Below, in pieces: positions 52,266-60,940 of a stretch of DNA of 64,000 nucleotides. This stretch comes from Microcaldota archaeon. Its GTDB lineage: Archaea > Micrarchaeota > Micrarchaeia > Norongarragalinales > Norongarragalinaceae. How positions within the stretch are numbered: the stretch's first letter is position 1; each line of letters opens with the position of its first letter. Both the position numbers and the translations under genes were made by a program. The DNA lies in assembly GCA_016207165.1 (NCBI GenBank), contig JACQQD010000008.1:1-64000 (forward strand). Reading direction: 5' to 3'. The notes below the pieces were generated by a model, which was not told the DNA's origin, ran no database searches, and worked only from the letters and a program-made list of their open reading frames with translations.

Positions 52266-52549
52266 TCGTTCCAAAGCAGACCAACGCGTTTTGCGTCAAA
52301 TGCCAAACGCATACGGCGCACAAGGTCAAGGTGTCCACGTCCAAGTACAAGCCGGGTCGCACCCTGGCGTGGGGCACGCGCAAGCACGAACGCAAACTGG
52401 CGGGCTACCACGGCAAAGTCAAAGGCAAGGCCAACGTCCGCAAGCAGGGCATCCGCAACAAACTCATGCTGGAGTGTTCGACGTGCAAAAAAAAGCACGA
52501 GCGCGTCATTTCGGGCCGCATGAAGAAGAAGGCGGAAGTCCAACGTTAG
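52262..52549 (+). CDS. rpl44e: Ribosomal protein L44e
   Basis: 95 residues, strongly basic, with CVKC and CSTC zinc-ribbon pairs and the family stretch HTAHKVKV. Large-subunit protein at the E site. Followed 15 nt later by S27e, the standard archaeal order (L44e-S27e-aIF2 alpha-Nop10). Confidence 0.96.
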   Translation: MIVPKQTNAFCVKCQTHTAHKVKVSTSKYKPGRTLAWGTRKHERKLAGYHGKVKGKANVRKQGIRNKLMLECSTCKKKHERVISGRMKKKAEVQR

Positions 52550-52564
52550 ATGAGGGTGATTTCC

Positions 52565-52726
52565 ATGAGCAAGTTCCTCCGAATCCAATGCGACTGCGGC
52601 GCGCAGCAAACCGTGTTTGGCGCCGCCAAGTCCACGATCAACTGCCAGTCCTGCGGCAACGAATTGGTTTCGTCCACCGGCGGCCAGGCCGAAGTGCTCT
52701 GCCGCGTTTTGGAAGTGTTCGGTTAA
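52565..52726 (+). CDS. rps27e: Ribosomal protein S27e
   Basis: 53 residues, missing from the ORF track. MSKFLRIQCDCG with CDCG and CQSCG zinc ligands and VLCRVLEVFG. A strong ribosome-binding site, GAGGGTGAT, precedes ATG 52565, which decides against the in-frame ATG at 52550. Confidence 0.95.
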   Translation: MSKFLRIQCDCGAQQTVFGAAKSTINCQSCGNELVSSTGGQAEVLCRVLEVFG

Positions 52727-52730
52727 CGTT

Positions 52731-53501
52731 ATGCCGAATTATCCGGAACGCGGAGAATTCGTCATCGCCAAAGTCAAGAAGATCCTTCCCTTTGGAGCGA
52801 TTCTGTCCCTCGATGAGTATAGCGCCCAGGAAGCCTTCGTCCACATTTCCGAAGTTTCCTCCGGCTGGGTGCGCAACATCCGCGACCACGTCAAGGAAGG
52901 TCAACTCACAGTAGCCAAAGTCATCCGGGTCGACGAGTCCAAGCACCAAGTGGACGTCTCGCTCAAAAGCGTTTCCGAGTCGGACAAGAAACGCAAACTG
53001 CAACTGAACCAATCCGAGAAACGCGCGCGCAAAATGCTGGAAGTCGTGGCCAAAAAACTCGGAAAACCCTTGGCCGTGGCCCTCCAGGAAGCTGGAAAGC
53101 CCCTGGAAGACGCTTACGGCGACTTGTATGCCGCGTTTGAGGCCATGGCCGCCGGCCAAGAGCTCTCCGCCAAGATTCCAAAAATGTGGGCCGCGGCGTT
53201 GACGGAACTGGCCAAAAAAGAGATCAAGCCCAAACGCGTGTTCCTCAAGGCGCACCTCACACTCAAATCGTACGCCCCGGATGGCTTGGATCAAGTCAAA
53301 GCCGTCTTGGCGAAAATCGACGCGCAATCGTTTCCGGACGCCCAAAAGACGCTGCGTTACGTTTCCGCGCCCACCTATTTGGTGGAAGTCGAGACGGACC
53401 AATTCAAACGCGCCGAAAAAATAATGGCCCACTTGTCGGCCTTGCTGGAACGCGAGGCGTCCGCCGCCCATTTTGAAGCGGCTTTTACGGTACAACGTTA
53501 A
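52731..53501 (+). CDS. eif2a: Translation initiation factor aIF2 subunit alpha
   Basis: 256 residues from ATG 52731. N-terminal S1 domain (GEFVIAKVKKILPFGAILSLDEY), central helical domain and C-terminal alpha/beta domain (PTYLVEVETDQFKRAEKIM). Part of the aIF2 trimer that delivers initiator Met-tRNA. Confidence 0.97.
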   Translation: MPNYPERGEFVIAKVKKILPFGAILSLDEYSAQEAFVHISEVSSGWVRNIRDHVKEGQLTVAKVIRVDESKHQVDVSLKSVSESDKKRKLQLNQSEKRARKMLEVVAKKLGKPLAVALQEAGKPLEDAYGDLYAAFEAMAAGQELSAKIPKMWAAALTELAKKEIKPKRVFLKAHLTLKSYAPDGLDQVKAVLAKIDAQSFPDAQKTLRYVSAPTYLVEVETDQFKRAEKIMAHLSALLEREASAAHFEAAFTVQR

Positions 53502-53509
53502 GCCCACCG

Positions 53510-53518
53510 TTTTTATAC
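53510..53518 (+). promoter_or_regulatory. TATA box before nop10
   Basis: TTTTTATAC lies about 25-30 nt before ATG 53540 and would give a leaderless nop10-PAC2 transcript separate from the upstream operon. Confidence 0.5.
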
Positions 53519-53539
53519 GCGGCTTTCCTCTTCCTCTTC

Positions 53540-53689
53540 ATGAAGCGCCTACGACGTTGCATGCGCCGCCACTACAGCTTGAATGAGGCCTGCCCCGCGT
53601 GCGGCGGCGAAACGTTCTCTGCGCACCCGCCCAAATACTCGCCGCACGACAAGTACGCGTCCTACCGGAGGAGGCAAACACATGGTTGA
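53540..53689 (+). CDS. nop10: H/ACA snoRNP protein Nop10
   Basis: 49 residues, missing from the ORF track. CPACGG, HPPKYSPHDKY and the basic YRRR end are typical. The N-terminal zinc pair is degenerate: MKRLRRCMRR instead of CPxCG, so only three cysteines remain. Nop10 acts with Cbf5, Gar1 and L7Ae in guide-RNA pseudouridylation. Overlaps the PAC2 gene by 8 nt. Confidence 0.9.
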   Translation: MKRLRRCMRRHYSLNEACPACGGETFSAHPPKYSPHDKYASYRRRQTHG

Positions 53690-54476
53690 AGCATCCTTTT
53701 CCGAGTCCTTCATCCGCGTGAAGAAAAAGCCGCGCCTCAAGAAACCCCTGCTGATCGTGGGATTGCCCGGCATCGGTTTCGTCAGTAAACTGGCGGTGGA
53801 CCACCTCGTGCGCGAGCTTTCCGCCAAACCGTTCGCCACGCTGTACTCGCCGCATTTTCCCAACCAAGTCCTGGCCCTGAAAAACGGGCGGCTGCGCGCG
53901 TTTTGCATGAAATTGTACTACGCCAAACTCCAGGGCCGTGACCTCGTGTTGTTGCGCGGCGACCTGCAGCCCCTGACCGTGGAAGGCCAATACGAAGTCT
54001 CCGCCAAACTCCTCTCGTTTTTCCGGGATTTGGGCGGAAAAGACGTGTTGTCCATGGCTGGCTACGCCATCCAACGCCAGCAAAAGACCCCCAACATTTT
54101 CGCGTACGCCACCTCCAAGACATTGGCCCAGTCGCTGTACAAACTGGGTGCCAAGCCCACCGGCGTGATTGTGCCGGTGGTCGGCATGGCCGGCTTGTTG
54201 CCGGCACTCTCCAAGCTCTACGGCTTGCGGGGGGCTTGTTTGTTGGTGGAAACCGCGGGCCAGAACGTCGACGCCGTGGGCGCCAAACACCTCGTCGCGC
54301 TCCTGGGGCGTTTGCTTAAACGCAAGTTCGACGTGAAGGCCCTGGAGGCCCGAGCCAAAAAGTCGCAGGTCATGATCAAGCGCATCGAACAGCAGGCCCG
54401 CCAAGAAGAAGTCGCCGCCATTTCCCCCGCGCCCCTGGAACCCGGTCAGAACCCCACCTCCGCCTACATCCAGTGA
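53682..54476 (+). CDS. PAC2-family protein (proteasome assembly chaperone-like)
   Basis: 264 residues from ATG 53682. Family features LLIVGLPGIGFVSKLAVDHLV and VVGMAGLLPALSKLYGLRGACLLVETAG. Archaeal PAC2 homologs follow nop10 in many genomes; a role in proteasome assembly is extrapolated from eukaryotic PAC2. C-terminal coiled helix and Pro-rich tail. Confidence 0.9.
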   Translation: MVEASFSESFIRVKKKPRLKKPLLIVGLPGIGFVSKLAVDHLVRELSAKPFATLYSPHFPNQVLALKNGRLRAFCMKLYYAKLQGRDLVLLRGDLQPLTVEGQYEVSAKLLSFFRDLGGKDVLSMAGYAIQRQQKTPNIFAYATSKTLAQSLYKLGAKPTGVIVPVVGMAGLLPALSKLYGLRGACLLVETAGQNVDAVGAKHLVALLGRLLKRKFDVKALEARAKKSQVMIKRIEQQARQEEVAAISPAPLEPGQNPTSAYIQ

Positions 54477-54539
54477 TTTCGCGAGGGGTTTCCTCCTGGA
54501 AAGCCCGTGCATTTTAACCCGTTTTCCTCGTTCAACTCT

Positions 54540-55298
54540 ATGGACGACGAGGCGGACCCCCATGCCCGCGGCGTGAAATTCGTTCCCATCCAGTTCCGCG
54601 TCACCGCTGACGGCGTGGTACCCACTGAATTTCGTGCACTGCCCATTCTGGAAGCCGCCGGCTATTTATCCATCGATCCACTGCAAACCGACGCATCACC
54701 CACGCACCCCGTGGCGTCGTGCCCGGTGCCAGCGGACGCTTTACTTGTTGACATCGTTGCGTTTGAGCCGTCCAAGCATTTGGATGACGTCGTGCGCTTT
54801 TGCGCGCGCACGGCCAACGCCCCACAATCCCTTTTTAGGCGGGAACTCTTGAAGTTGTACCACCGGCTTCCCACCGGCTTTTTCGTCGCCCTCGCAAAAG
54901 ACACGGGCCGGCCGGTTGGGTTCATCAGCATGGGTTTTCTAAAACCCAAGCCCCTGCGTTTTTTGATGGGAATCCTGGGAAGCCTGCTTCCGGCTGCCGT
55001 GGAACCGCTGGTGCGGGGCTTGGTCGCCTTGCGCGTGGTTTCGACCTTTGAAGTGGCCAACGTCATCGTCGATTTGGACTATCAACGCCAGGGCATTGGA
55101 GGCCAATTGATCGGCTTGGGCGAGCGTTTCATCGCTTCCCGATTCACCCAGTCCCGTGTCAGCCTGTACGTGCGCGAGGACAACGTGTCCGCCCTGCGTT
55201 TATACCGCAAGCTGGGATTCAAAACATTGGACGCGTTTTTGCTGGGCGGCCGCAAGAAGCTCGTGCTTTCCAAAGCCATCTCAACCTCGCCCATTTAA
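54540..55298 (+). CDS. GNAT acetyltransferase
   Basis: 252 residues from ATG 54540, with a TATA-like GCATTTTAAC about 25-30 nt upstream. The first ~75 residues are unassigned. The GNAT core has the acetyl-CoA loop DYQRQGIGGQLIG and the YVREDNVSALRLYRKLGF motif typical of N-acetyltransferases. A hydrophobic stretch (FLMGILGSLLPAA) interrupts the fold. Substrate unknown. Confidence 0.82.
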   Translation: MDDEADPHARGVKFVPIQFRVTADGVVPTEFRALPILEAAGYLSIDPLQTDASPTHPVASCPVPADALLVDIVAFEPSKHLDDVVRFCARTANAPQSLFRRELLKLYHRLPTGFFVALAKDTGRPVGFISMGFLKPKPLRFLMGILGSLLPAAVEPLVRGLVALRVVSTFEVANVIVDLDYQRQGIGGQLIGLGERFIASRFTQSRVSLYVREDNVSALRLYRKLGFKTLDAFLLGGRKKLVLSKAISTSPI

Positions 55299-55335
55299 AC
55301 CATTTCGCCCAACCATTTCGTGGAGTGTTTTCCAC

Positions 55336-55734
55336 GTGCCGGTCAAGCTGTCCAAGTCGCCGCGAACCACGCACCCCATGGCCTCCTGCCCGGTGCTCAC
55401 CAACATTGAACTCATTGAAAGAAAATGGATGCTTCCCCTGCTTTTGGAATTCTTTTCCTCCAAAAAACGGCAATCCTTTTCCACCCTCCAGCGCGGCTTG
55501 CAACCCATCACCGCGAAAATCCTGGCCCGGCGCCTGGATGAACTGCAAGCCCACGGCTACGTCAACCGCGTCGAAAAAGGCGCCCGCGTCACGTATGCGC
55601 CCACCCGGAAAAGCTCGATGCTCCGCGGCTTGGTGGCCGTACTGAAAAAATACCGCGTGGCCTGCTCGGAGGCTGACCGCGAACGCTGCGCCACCTGCTC
55701 GCAACGCGACCGATGCGTGGCCGCATACGGCTGA
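55336..55734 (+). CDS. HxlR-family transcriptional regulator
   Basis: 132 residues from GTG 55336 (ATG 55378 also possible). Winged helix with the HxlR pattern CPVLTNIELIERKWMLPLLLEFF and LARRLDELQAHGYVNRVE. The C-terminus contains a CSEADRERCATCSQRDRC cysteine cluster that might bind metal, an extra compared with usual HxlR proteins. A TATA-like ATTTAAAC lies about 40 nt upstream. Confidence 0.85.
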   Translation: MPVKLSKSPRTTHPMASCPVLTNIELIERKWMLPLLLEFFSSKKRQSFSTLQRGLQPITAKILARRLDELQAHGYVNRVEKGARVTYAPTRKSSMLRGLVAVLKKYRVACSEADRERCATCSQRDRCVAAYG

Positions 55735-55812
55735 TGAATCCTTTGGCAAACCGTTTTTTAGTTCCCCCTCGCCCAAGCAATCCATGAGGCCTCGCCCCCT
55801 CCCGGTGTTTTG

Positions 55813-57051
55813 ATGCGCCACTTTGCCGACCTCCATTTTCACTCCAAGTATTCGCGCGCCGTGTCCCCGCACATGGAACTGGACGGCTTGGCTGCTGGCG
55901 CCAAGCAAAAAGGCCTCACCATTTTGGGCACGGGCGACTTCACGCATCCGCTTTGGTTCAAGGAACTGAAAAACCGCCTGCAACCCGAAGGCAACGGATT
56001 TTATCGGTTGAACGACGCGTCGGTGCGCTTCATGCTGACGTGCGAAGTCTCCACCATCGCTTCCATGCCCAAAGGCGTCAAGCGCGTCCACCACGTGCTT
56101 CACGCGGCAGATTTGGACGTCGTCGCGCAAGTCAACGACGTTCTTTCCAAGAAAGGCAACCTGGCGGCCGACGGGCGGCCCACCTTCGGCAAGACCACTC
56201 CCACGGAATTGGTGGAGTTGCTCATGGAGGTCTCCCGCGACATCGTCGTGGTGCCGGCCCACATCTGGACGCCGTGGTTTTCCGTCTTCGGCTCAAAAAG
56301 CGGCTTTGACTCCATTCAAGAGGCGTACCAGGACCAGGCCAAACACATTTTCGCGTTGGAGACCGGCATGTCTAGCGACCCGGCGATGAACTGGCGCGTC
56401 AGCGGGCTGGACCGCTTTACCCTCATGAGCAACTCCGACAGCCACTCCCCCCACCCGTGGCGCTTGGGTCGGGAATGCAACGCCTTTGAATTCGGCGAAG
56501 AACAGCTCTCCTATGCCGCGTTATGGAACGCCGTCCGCGAAAAAGACCAAACCCACTTCAAGTACACCGTCGAGACGCCGCCGGCGTACGGCAAATACCA
56601 TTGGGATGGCCACCGCGCCTGCGGGTTTTCCTGTCCGCCGGAGAAAACACGACAATTGAACGGCCACTGCCCCGTATGCAACAAACCGTTGACCCTGGGC
56701 GTCCAGTACCGAGTCGAAGAACTCGCCGACCGGCCGCAAGGCGTCGTGCCCGAAAACGCGGTGCCTTTCAAGACCCTGCTTCCCCTTCACGAATTGCTCT
56801 CGGCGGTGACCGGCAAGGCGTTGACCACGCAAACCGTCCAGAAAACCGCTGATGCGCTCATTGCCAAAGCGGGAAGCGAATTGGCCGTGCTTTTGGATTT
56901 GGACCCCAACGATCTGACCGCCGTCGCCGGGGCTTTTGTGGCTCGCGCCGTCCTGGACAACCGCGCGACCGCCGTTTCGGTAGTTCCAGGCTTTGATGGC
57001 CAATACGGCAAGCCCCAGCTTTCGGACGGCCAACAACGGCTCAATGAATGA
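55813..57051 (+). CDS. Endonuclease Q (PHP-domain DNA repair nuclease)
   Basis: 412 residues. PHP domain with DLHFHSKYSRAVS, LGTGDFTHPLWF, HIWTPWFSVFGS and SNSDSHSPHP metal-binding stretches; then a zinc finger (CPPEKT..CPVC) and a C-terminal domain, as in EndoQ. EndoQ nicks DNA 5' of deaminated bases (uracil, hypoxanthine). The 120-nt gap after it has no gene. Confidence 0.92.
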   Translation: MRHFADLHFHSKYSRAVSPHMELDGLAAGAKQKGLTILGTGDFTHPLWFKELKNRLQPEGNGFYRLNDASVRFMLTCEVSTIASMPKGVKRVHHVLHAADLDVVAQVNDVLSKKGNLAADGRPTFGKTTPTELVELLMEVSRDIVVVPAHIWTPWFSVFGSKSGFDSIQEAYQDQAKHIFALETGMSSDPAMNWRVSGLDRFTLMSNSDSHSPHPWRLGRECNAFEFGEEQLSYAALWNAVREKDQTHFKYTVETPPAYGKYHWDGHRACGFSCPPEKTRQLNGHCPVCNKPLTLGVQYRVEELADRPQGVVPENAVPFKTLLPLHELLSAVTGKALTTQTVQKTADALIAKAGSELAVLLDLDPNDLTAVAGAFVARAVLDNRATAVSVVPGFDGQYGKPQLSDGQQRLNE

Positions 57052-57146
57052 AGCGTTCCCCTTCCTTTCCAGGCGGTTTCCGGTTTTCCTGAAACCAATT
57101 CCAGCGGATTCGCGTTTCCCTAGACCTTCATTTGGTTTTTCGTTAC

Positions 57147-57157
57147 GGTTTTAAACG
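57147..57157 (+). promoter_or_regulatory. TATA box of the 57172 operon
   Basis: GGTTTTAAACG about 20-25 nt before ATG 57172, consistent with a leaderless three-gene transcript. Confidence 0.55.
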
Positions 57158-57171
57158 CCGGATTCGTTGCA

Positions 57172-57474
57172 ATGAACGGGTGCGTTTTGTTGGCTTCAGA
57201 ACTAGTCATATGGGGCGGATTCGGCGTCAGTATCCTCTTCATCGGGGTGGCCTATTACGCGCTGGTCGTCGTGCGTTCGGCCCGGAAAAAACTCCGCGCC
57301 ATGGAAGACCATGTCCAATCCCTGGAAAAAGGCTTTGACGCCGTCAACGAGCAACTCCACTCCGTGCAGCGAAGCCTTTCGACGAAGGTCGGCGCTTCGC
57401 AACTGGAAGAACAATACTCCGCGTTCTTGGCCAAGCTCTTGCGGAAGAAACTGGTGGTGAAGTCCCGTGGTTGA
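57172..57474 (+). CDS. Small membrane protein with coiled coil
   Basis: 100 residues: a membrane helix at about 11-33, then a long heptad-type coiled coil (LRAMEDHVQSLEKGFDAVNEQL). No family recognised. Overlaps the next gene by 8 nt; the two share layout and may interact. Confidence 0.65.
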   Translation: MNGCVLLASELVIWGGFGVSILFIGVAYYALVVVRSARKKLRAMEDHVQSLEKGFDAVNEQLHSVQRSLSTKVGASQLEEQYSAFLAKLLRKKLVVKSRG

Positions 57475-57736
57475 ATTCGAAGTCATCGGTCTGGCAATCG
57501 TCATTCTCTTGGTGTTTTTGTACATGATCAAGGTGGTCTTGGACTTGCAGGCCACCATTTCCTCCAGCATCAGCCGCGTGGAATCCAAGCTGGACGGCTT
57601 GGAACAGACGGCGTCCCACGTCACTTCCGACATGGCCACGCTCAAGCGGTCCCTGAACGACAAAGTGGACCGGTCGTACGTGGAAAAACGCCTGGTCGGC
57701 CTTTCCGAATTGCTTAAGAAAGACAAAAAGCGCTGA
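57467..57736 (+). CDS. Small membrane protein with coiled coil
   Basis: 89 residues from GTG 57467: N-terminal helix (about 6-26), then a coiled coil (SISRVESKLDGLEQTASHV). Same layout as the preceding protein. TGA is followed immediately by the ATG of the large surface protein. Confidence 0.65.
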   Translation: MVEFEVIGLAIVILLVFLYMIKVVLDLQATISSSISRVESKLDGLEQTASHVTSDMATLKRSLNDKVDRSYVEKRLVGLSELLKKDKKR

Positions 57737-59518
57737 ATGATTATGCGTGCCTGGGTTGCGGCGCTGGTTTTCCTTGGAACCGTATCCGCTCTCAGCGTAA
57801 CGCTTACGTCGCCATCCGACGGCCTTCTTTCTTCGTCGGCTTCCCACGTGTTTTCGTTCACGGTGGACTCCAACGTTTCCTGGTGTGCGTTGTACTCCAA
57901 CCAATCCGGTTGGGCCGCGGTGCAAAACCAATCCAGTGCAACCTCATTGAATCATTCGATGCCCGCCGATGGCTCGTACCTTTGGGGGGTTTCCTGCGCG
58001 GACGCGAACGGCACTTCATTTTCTTCCAACCGCACCCTACGCGTTGACGCCACGGCCCCCTCCGCGGTGTCCAACCTGTCGGCGTCCGGCACCACGTCGG
58101 CCACGCTTTCCTGGAACGCGTCCTCTGACAATTCCTCCGTCACGTACACGGTCTCCCGCAACGGCACCGCGGTTTCCACCGGGCAGTCGGGGCTGGCGTT
58201 TTCCGAAGCCGTGACATCCGGTCAATCCTACAATTACTCCGTTCAGGCCGTGGATGCCGCCGGCAACGCGGGCCCCGCCCAAAACGTGGTGTTTCACGCG
58301 CCGGCCGCTTCGGTGGCCATTTCCGGCTTGAGTGTTTCAACCACGCCATCCACGGCCACGTTTACTTGGACCAATACGCCGGCGGCCAACGCGTCTGTTT
58401 CGTACGGCAACCAAACCGCGGTGCTGGGCATCGTGTCCAACCCCACCCCCGGTTCCAGCCCCTCGCTTTCCATTGCCGGACTATCTGCGGCCATGACATA
58501 CCCCTACAACGTCACGGCGTGCACCACCACGTGCACCCAAGTCTCCGGCTCGTTTGCCACTAAGCCGTCATCGTATCCTTCGCCCTCCCAAATCCAAAAC
58601 ATCAACTCGACGGCAAGCCTTCCCGCACTTTTTTCCGCGTTCTGGACGGACTCCCTGAATTTGTCTCACTATGTTTTCTCCACCAACGTGTCGGGGTCCT
58701 GGGTCAACACGACGTATGCCTTCAACGGTTCCTACAGCAACCACTCCATGATTCTTCCATCCACGGCCATGACCATTGCGTGGCAGTTCTTTGCCAACAA
58801 CTCCCAGAACGCCTTCAACTTCACGCCCGTGAAAAACGTCACGGTCCAACTCCCCGCGCCTTCGGCGACTCCCACGCCCGCCGTGGCCACGCCGTTTCCC
58901 ACGATTCCACCGCAACTGGTCAAAGCCACGCCGACTCCCGAGGCGCCCGCCGCCACCCCAACACCCACGCTGGCACCCGTCGAAGAAGCATCTGCGGAAG
59001 CGTTGCCTTCGGCGCCGCCGAATTTCTCGGGACAACTCGTCGAGTTGGTGGTCAACGCCGAGGGCGCCGAGTTCGGCTTGAGTCCCGAGGGGCTCTTGGT
59101 GTCTCTGGTTGCTCCCAACGCCACCGTGTCTTTTGCATCCCAATTCAACAACACCGGATCCGGAGTCACCGTGGTCTTGCGATCCGAGTTGACGGGTGAC
59201 TCCGGCGTTTTGCTCTTGGAATCCGACCCCGTCACCGTCCGGTCCGGCCAGTCCATTCACCTTGAGACTCGGCCGCAAACCGTGCCTTCCGGCGTCTACG
59301 ACGTGAAAGCCGAAGTCGTGAACCTGGAAGCCGGCACCGTCCTTTTCGCTACGACGGGTCCTCGCGTCCACATCCAGTCGACGGCAAAGGCTCAAAACGC
59401 GTTCACGGGTCTTTTTTCCGGAGGCGACGCCTCCGTGGCTTTCGGCGGACTGGCGTTGGTCTTGGGCGTCGGCGTGTTTTTGGTGCAACAGCTCGCTTCA
59501 CTCAAGAAAGAGTTCTGA
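57737..59518 (+). CDS. Large surface protein with fibronectin III-like domains
   Basis: 593 residues: signal peptide (MRAWVAALVFLGTVSALS), several beta-sandwich domains including FN3-like repeats (PSAVSNLSASGTTSATLSWN), many N-glycosylation sequons, a Thr/Pro-rich linker (PTPAVATPFPT region, about 375-415), a further beta domain and a C-terminal membrane helix. A stalk-like cell-surface protein, probably acting with the two coiled-coil membrane proteins upstream. Ligand unknown. Confidence 0.8.
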   Translation: MIMRAWVAALVFLGTVSALSVTLTSPSDGLLSSSASHVFSFTVDSNVSWCALYSNQSGWAAVQNQSSATSLNHSMPADGSYLWGVSCADANGTSFSSNRTLRVDATAPSAVSNLSASGTTSATLSWNASSDNSSVTYTVSRNGTAVSTGQSGLAFSEAVTSGQSYNYSVQAVDAAGNAGPAQNVVFHAPAASVAISGLSVSTTPSTATFTWTNTPAANASVSYGNQTAVLGIVSNPTPGSSPSLSIAGLSAAMTYPYNVTACTTTCTQVSGSFATKPSSYPSPSQIQNINSTASLPALFSAFWTDSLNLSHYVFSTNVSGSWVNTTYAFNGSYSNHSMILPSTAMTIAWQFFANNSQNAFNFTPVKNVTVQLPAPSATPTPAVATPFPTIPPQLVKATPTPEAPAATPTPTLAPVEEASAEALPSAPPNFSGQLVELVVNAEGAEFGLSPEGLLVSLVAPNATVSFASQFNNTGSGVTVVLRSELTGDSGVLLLESDPVTVRSGQSIHLETRPQTVPSGVYDVKAEVVNLEAGTVLFATTGPRVHIQSTAKAQNAFTGLFSGGDASVAFGGLALVLGVGVFLVQQLASLKKEF

Positions 59519-59521
59519 TTT

Positions 59522-59854
59522 TCAGCGCTTAAAATAAAAGAAAAGCAAGATCAGCGACGCGGCGCCAGCCAGCGTGATGTCGAGGTTCAACGCGAACACG
59601 GCCAACAAGATGGCGGCCAAGCCCACCATGAAGAAGGTGAGTTTGTCCATGCCGAACACCGTTCCCGTCTCCTGGTACGCGGCCGGCGCTTGGGCTTCGC
59701 CGGTGGCGGGAACGCTTCCCTGGCTTAACGGTTGAACGTTGCCGGTTTGGGGGTCGACTTGCACGGCGAAACCGCAGTTCTTGCAGTACACCACGCTGTT
59801 TTGGGGGTCGACATCCAAGTTGGGGTTGCCGCACTGGGGACAGGCCACGTCCAT
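59522..59854 (-). CDS. Zinc-ribbon membrane protein
   Basis: 110 residues: N-terminal TFIIB-like zinc ribbon (CPQCG..YCKNCG), a Gln/Ala/Pro-rich linker and two hydrophobic segments (about 70-105). Probably a tail-anchored cytoplasmic zinc ribbon; function unknown. Convergent with the surface protein, 3 nt apart. Confidence 0.7.
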   Translation of the reverse strand: MDVACPQCGNPNLDVDPQNSVVYCKNCGFAVQVDPQTGNVQPLSQGSVPATGEAQAPAAYQETGTVFGMDKLTFFMVGLAAILLAVFALNLDITLAGAASLILLFFYFKR

Positions 59855-59944
59855 GCAAGGCTTAACGCGGACTCCGTTTAAAAGGTTTCATCCCCGTTCG
59901 CGGTGATAGCTTAAAATAGCTTTCCCGGCTAATTCGTTGCCGTT

Positions 59945-60568
59945 ATGCCCTTTCGAAAATTCATCAACTGGCTGACGAGTCTATTTGGTTCGAAGAAGTC
60001 CTTCTCTCTGGGTTTGTACGGCAACGTCAACGCCGGAAAAAGTACGCTCGCCAACCGCATTTCTAAGGATTGGACCGGCGAGGAAATGAGCCAAGTCTCG
60101 GAGATTCCCCACGAGACGCGCGAAGTCATCAAAAAAGAACGCGTTTCGTTGCAAGTGGACGGCGTGTCCATCACCATGAATTTGTTGGACATGCCCGGCA
60201 TTGCCACGAAAGTGGACTACCGGGACTTCGTCAAACGGGGGATGAAGGCCGCCGACGCGCAGAAGCGCGCCAAGGAGGCCACCAAAGGCATCATCGAAGC
60301 CATCAAGTGGCTGGAGCACGTTGACGCGGCTCTGCTTGTCATGGATGCGTGCGAGGATCCCTACACCCAAGTCAACATCACGATTCTGGGCAATTTGGAG
60401 GCGCGCAAAATCCCGGTCATCATCGTGGCCAACAAGATCGACAAGAAAAACGCGAAACCCGACCGCATCAAAAACGCGTTCCCCCAGCACCGCCTCGTCG
60501 AAGTTTCCGCCTTGAAGGGCACCCACGTCGACAAGCTCTACAAGGCCATCGCCGAATGCGCCAAGTGA
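59945..60568 (+). CDS. Era-like GTPase
   Basis: 207 residues. G1 GNVNAGKST (26-34), G3 DMPG, G4 NKID, G5 SALKG. A lone TRAFAC GTPase domain without KH or membrane helix; the short basic N-terminus may be membrane-associated. It is followed by a DUF2073 gene; in my memory of archaeal genomes these two and a Zn-ribbon protein (COG3364-type) are neighbours, possibly in ribosome or envelope biology. Specific role unknown. Confidence 0.88.
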   Translation: MPFRKFINWLTSLFGSKKSFSLGLYGNVNAGKSTLANRISKDWTGEEMSQVSEIPHETREVIKKERVSLQVDGVSITMNLLDMPGIATKVDYRDFVKRGMKAADAQKRAKEATKGIIEAIKWLEHVDAALLVMDACEDPYTQVNITILGNLEARKIPVIIVANKIDKKNAKPDRIKNAFPQHRLVEVSALKGTHVDKLYKAIAECAK

Positions 60569-60578
60569 TGAACCAACC

Positions 60579-60935
60579 ATGGGCATCGAACTGCAATTCA
60601 TTTCCGCCGAGGCGCTTCGTGACAAGACGCCGCCCCAGAAAGTCGAATTCATTTTGGAAGAAATCAAGAAATCCAAGGATCGAATCCTCGTGATTGAAGG
60701 CTCGCTTTCCAACGTGGAAGAGCGCGAACTGATTGCCAAGACCATGCAGTTGGTGTCCAAAAAGTTTCCCGGCATTGAAGTGGCTTCCCTGGGGGAACAG
60801 TCCTCGGACTTCAAGGCGCAGCTCATCAAGCTTCTCGGAGGAAAGCCCGCGGGGTTGACCGTCGTGGGGCCCTCGACGCTCGTCAAACAGATCAAGCGCG
60901 ACCCGAACAAGCTGAGTTTGTTGACGGGAAAGTAG
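60579..60935 (+). CDS. DUF2073-family protein
   Basis: 118 residues, alpha/beta: LQFISAEALRDKTPPQKVEFILEEIK and ERELIAKTMQLVSKKFPGIE match the archaeal DUF2073 family as I recall it. It follows the GTPase by 10 nt and presumably works with it. Biochemical function unknown. Confidence 0.75.
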   Translation: MGIELQFISAEALRDKTPPQKVEFILEEIKKSKDRILVIEGSLSNVEERELIAKTMQLVSKKFPGIEVASLGEQSSDFKAQLIKLLGGKPAGLTVVGPSTLVKQIKRDPNKLSLLTGK

Positions 60936-60940
60936 CGGGT

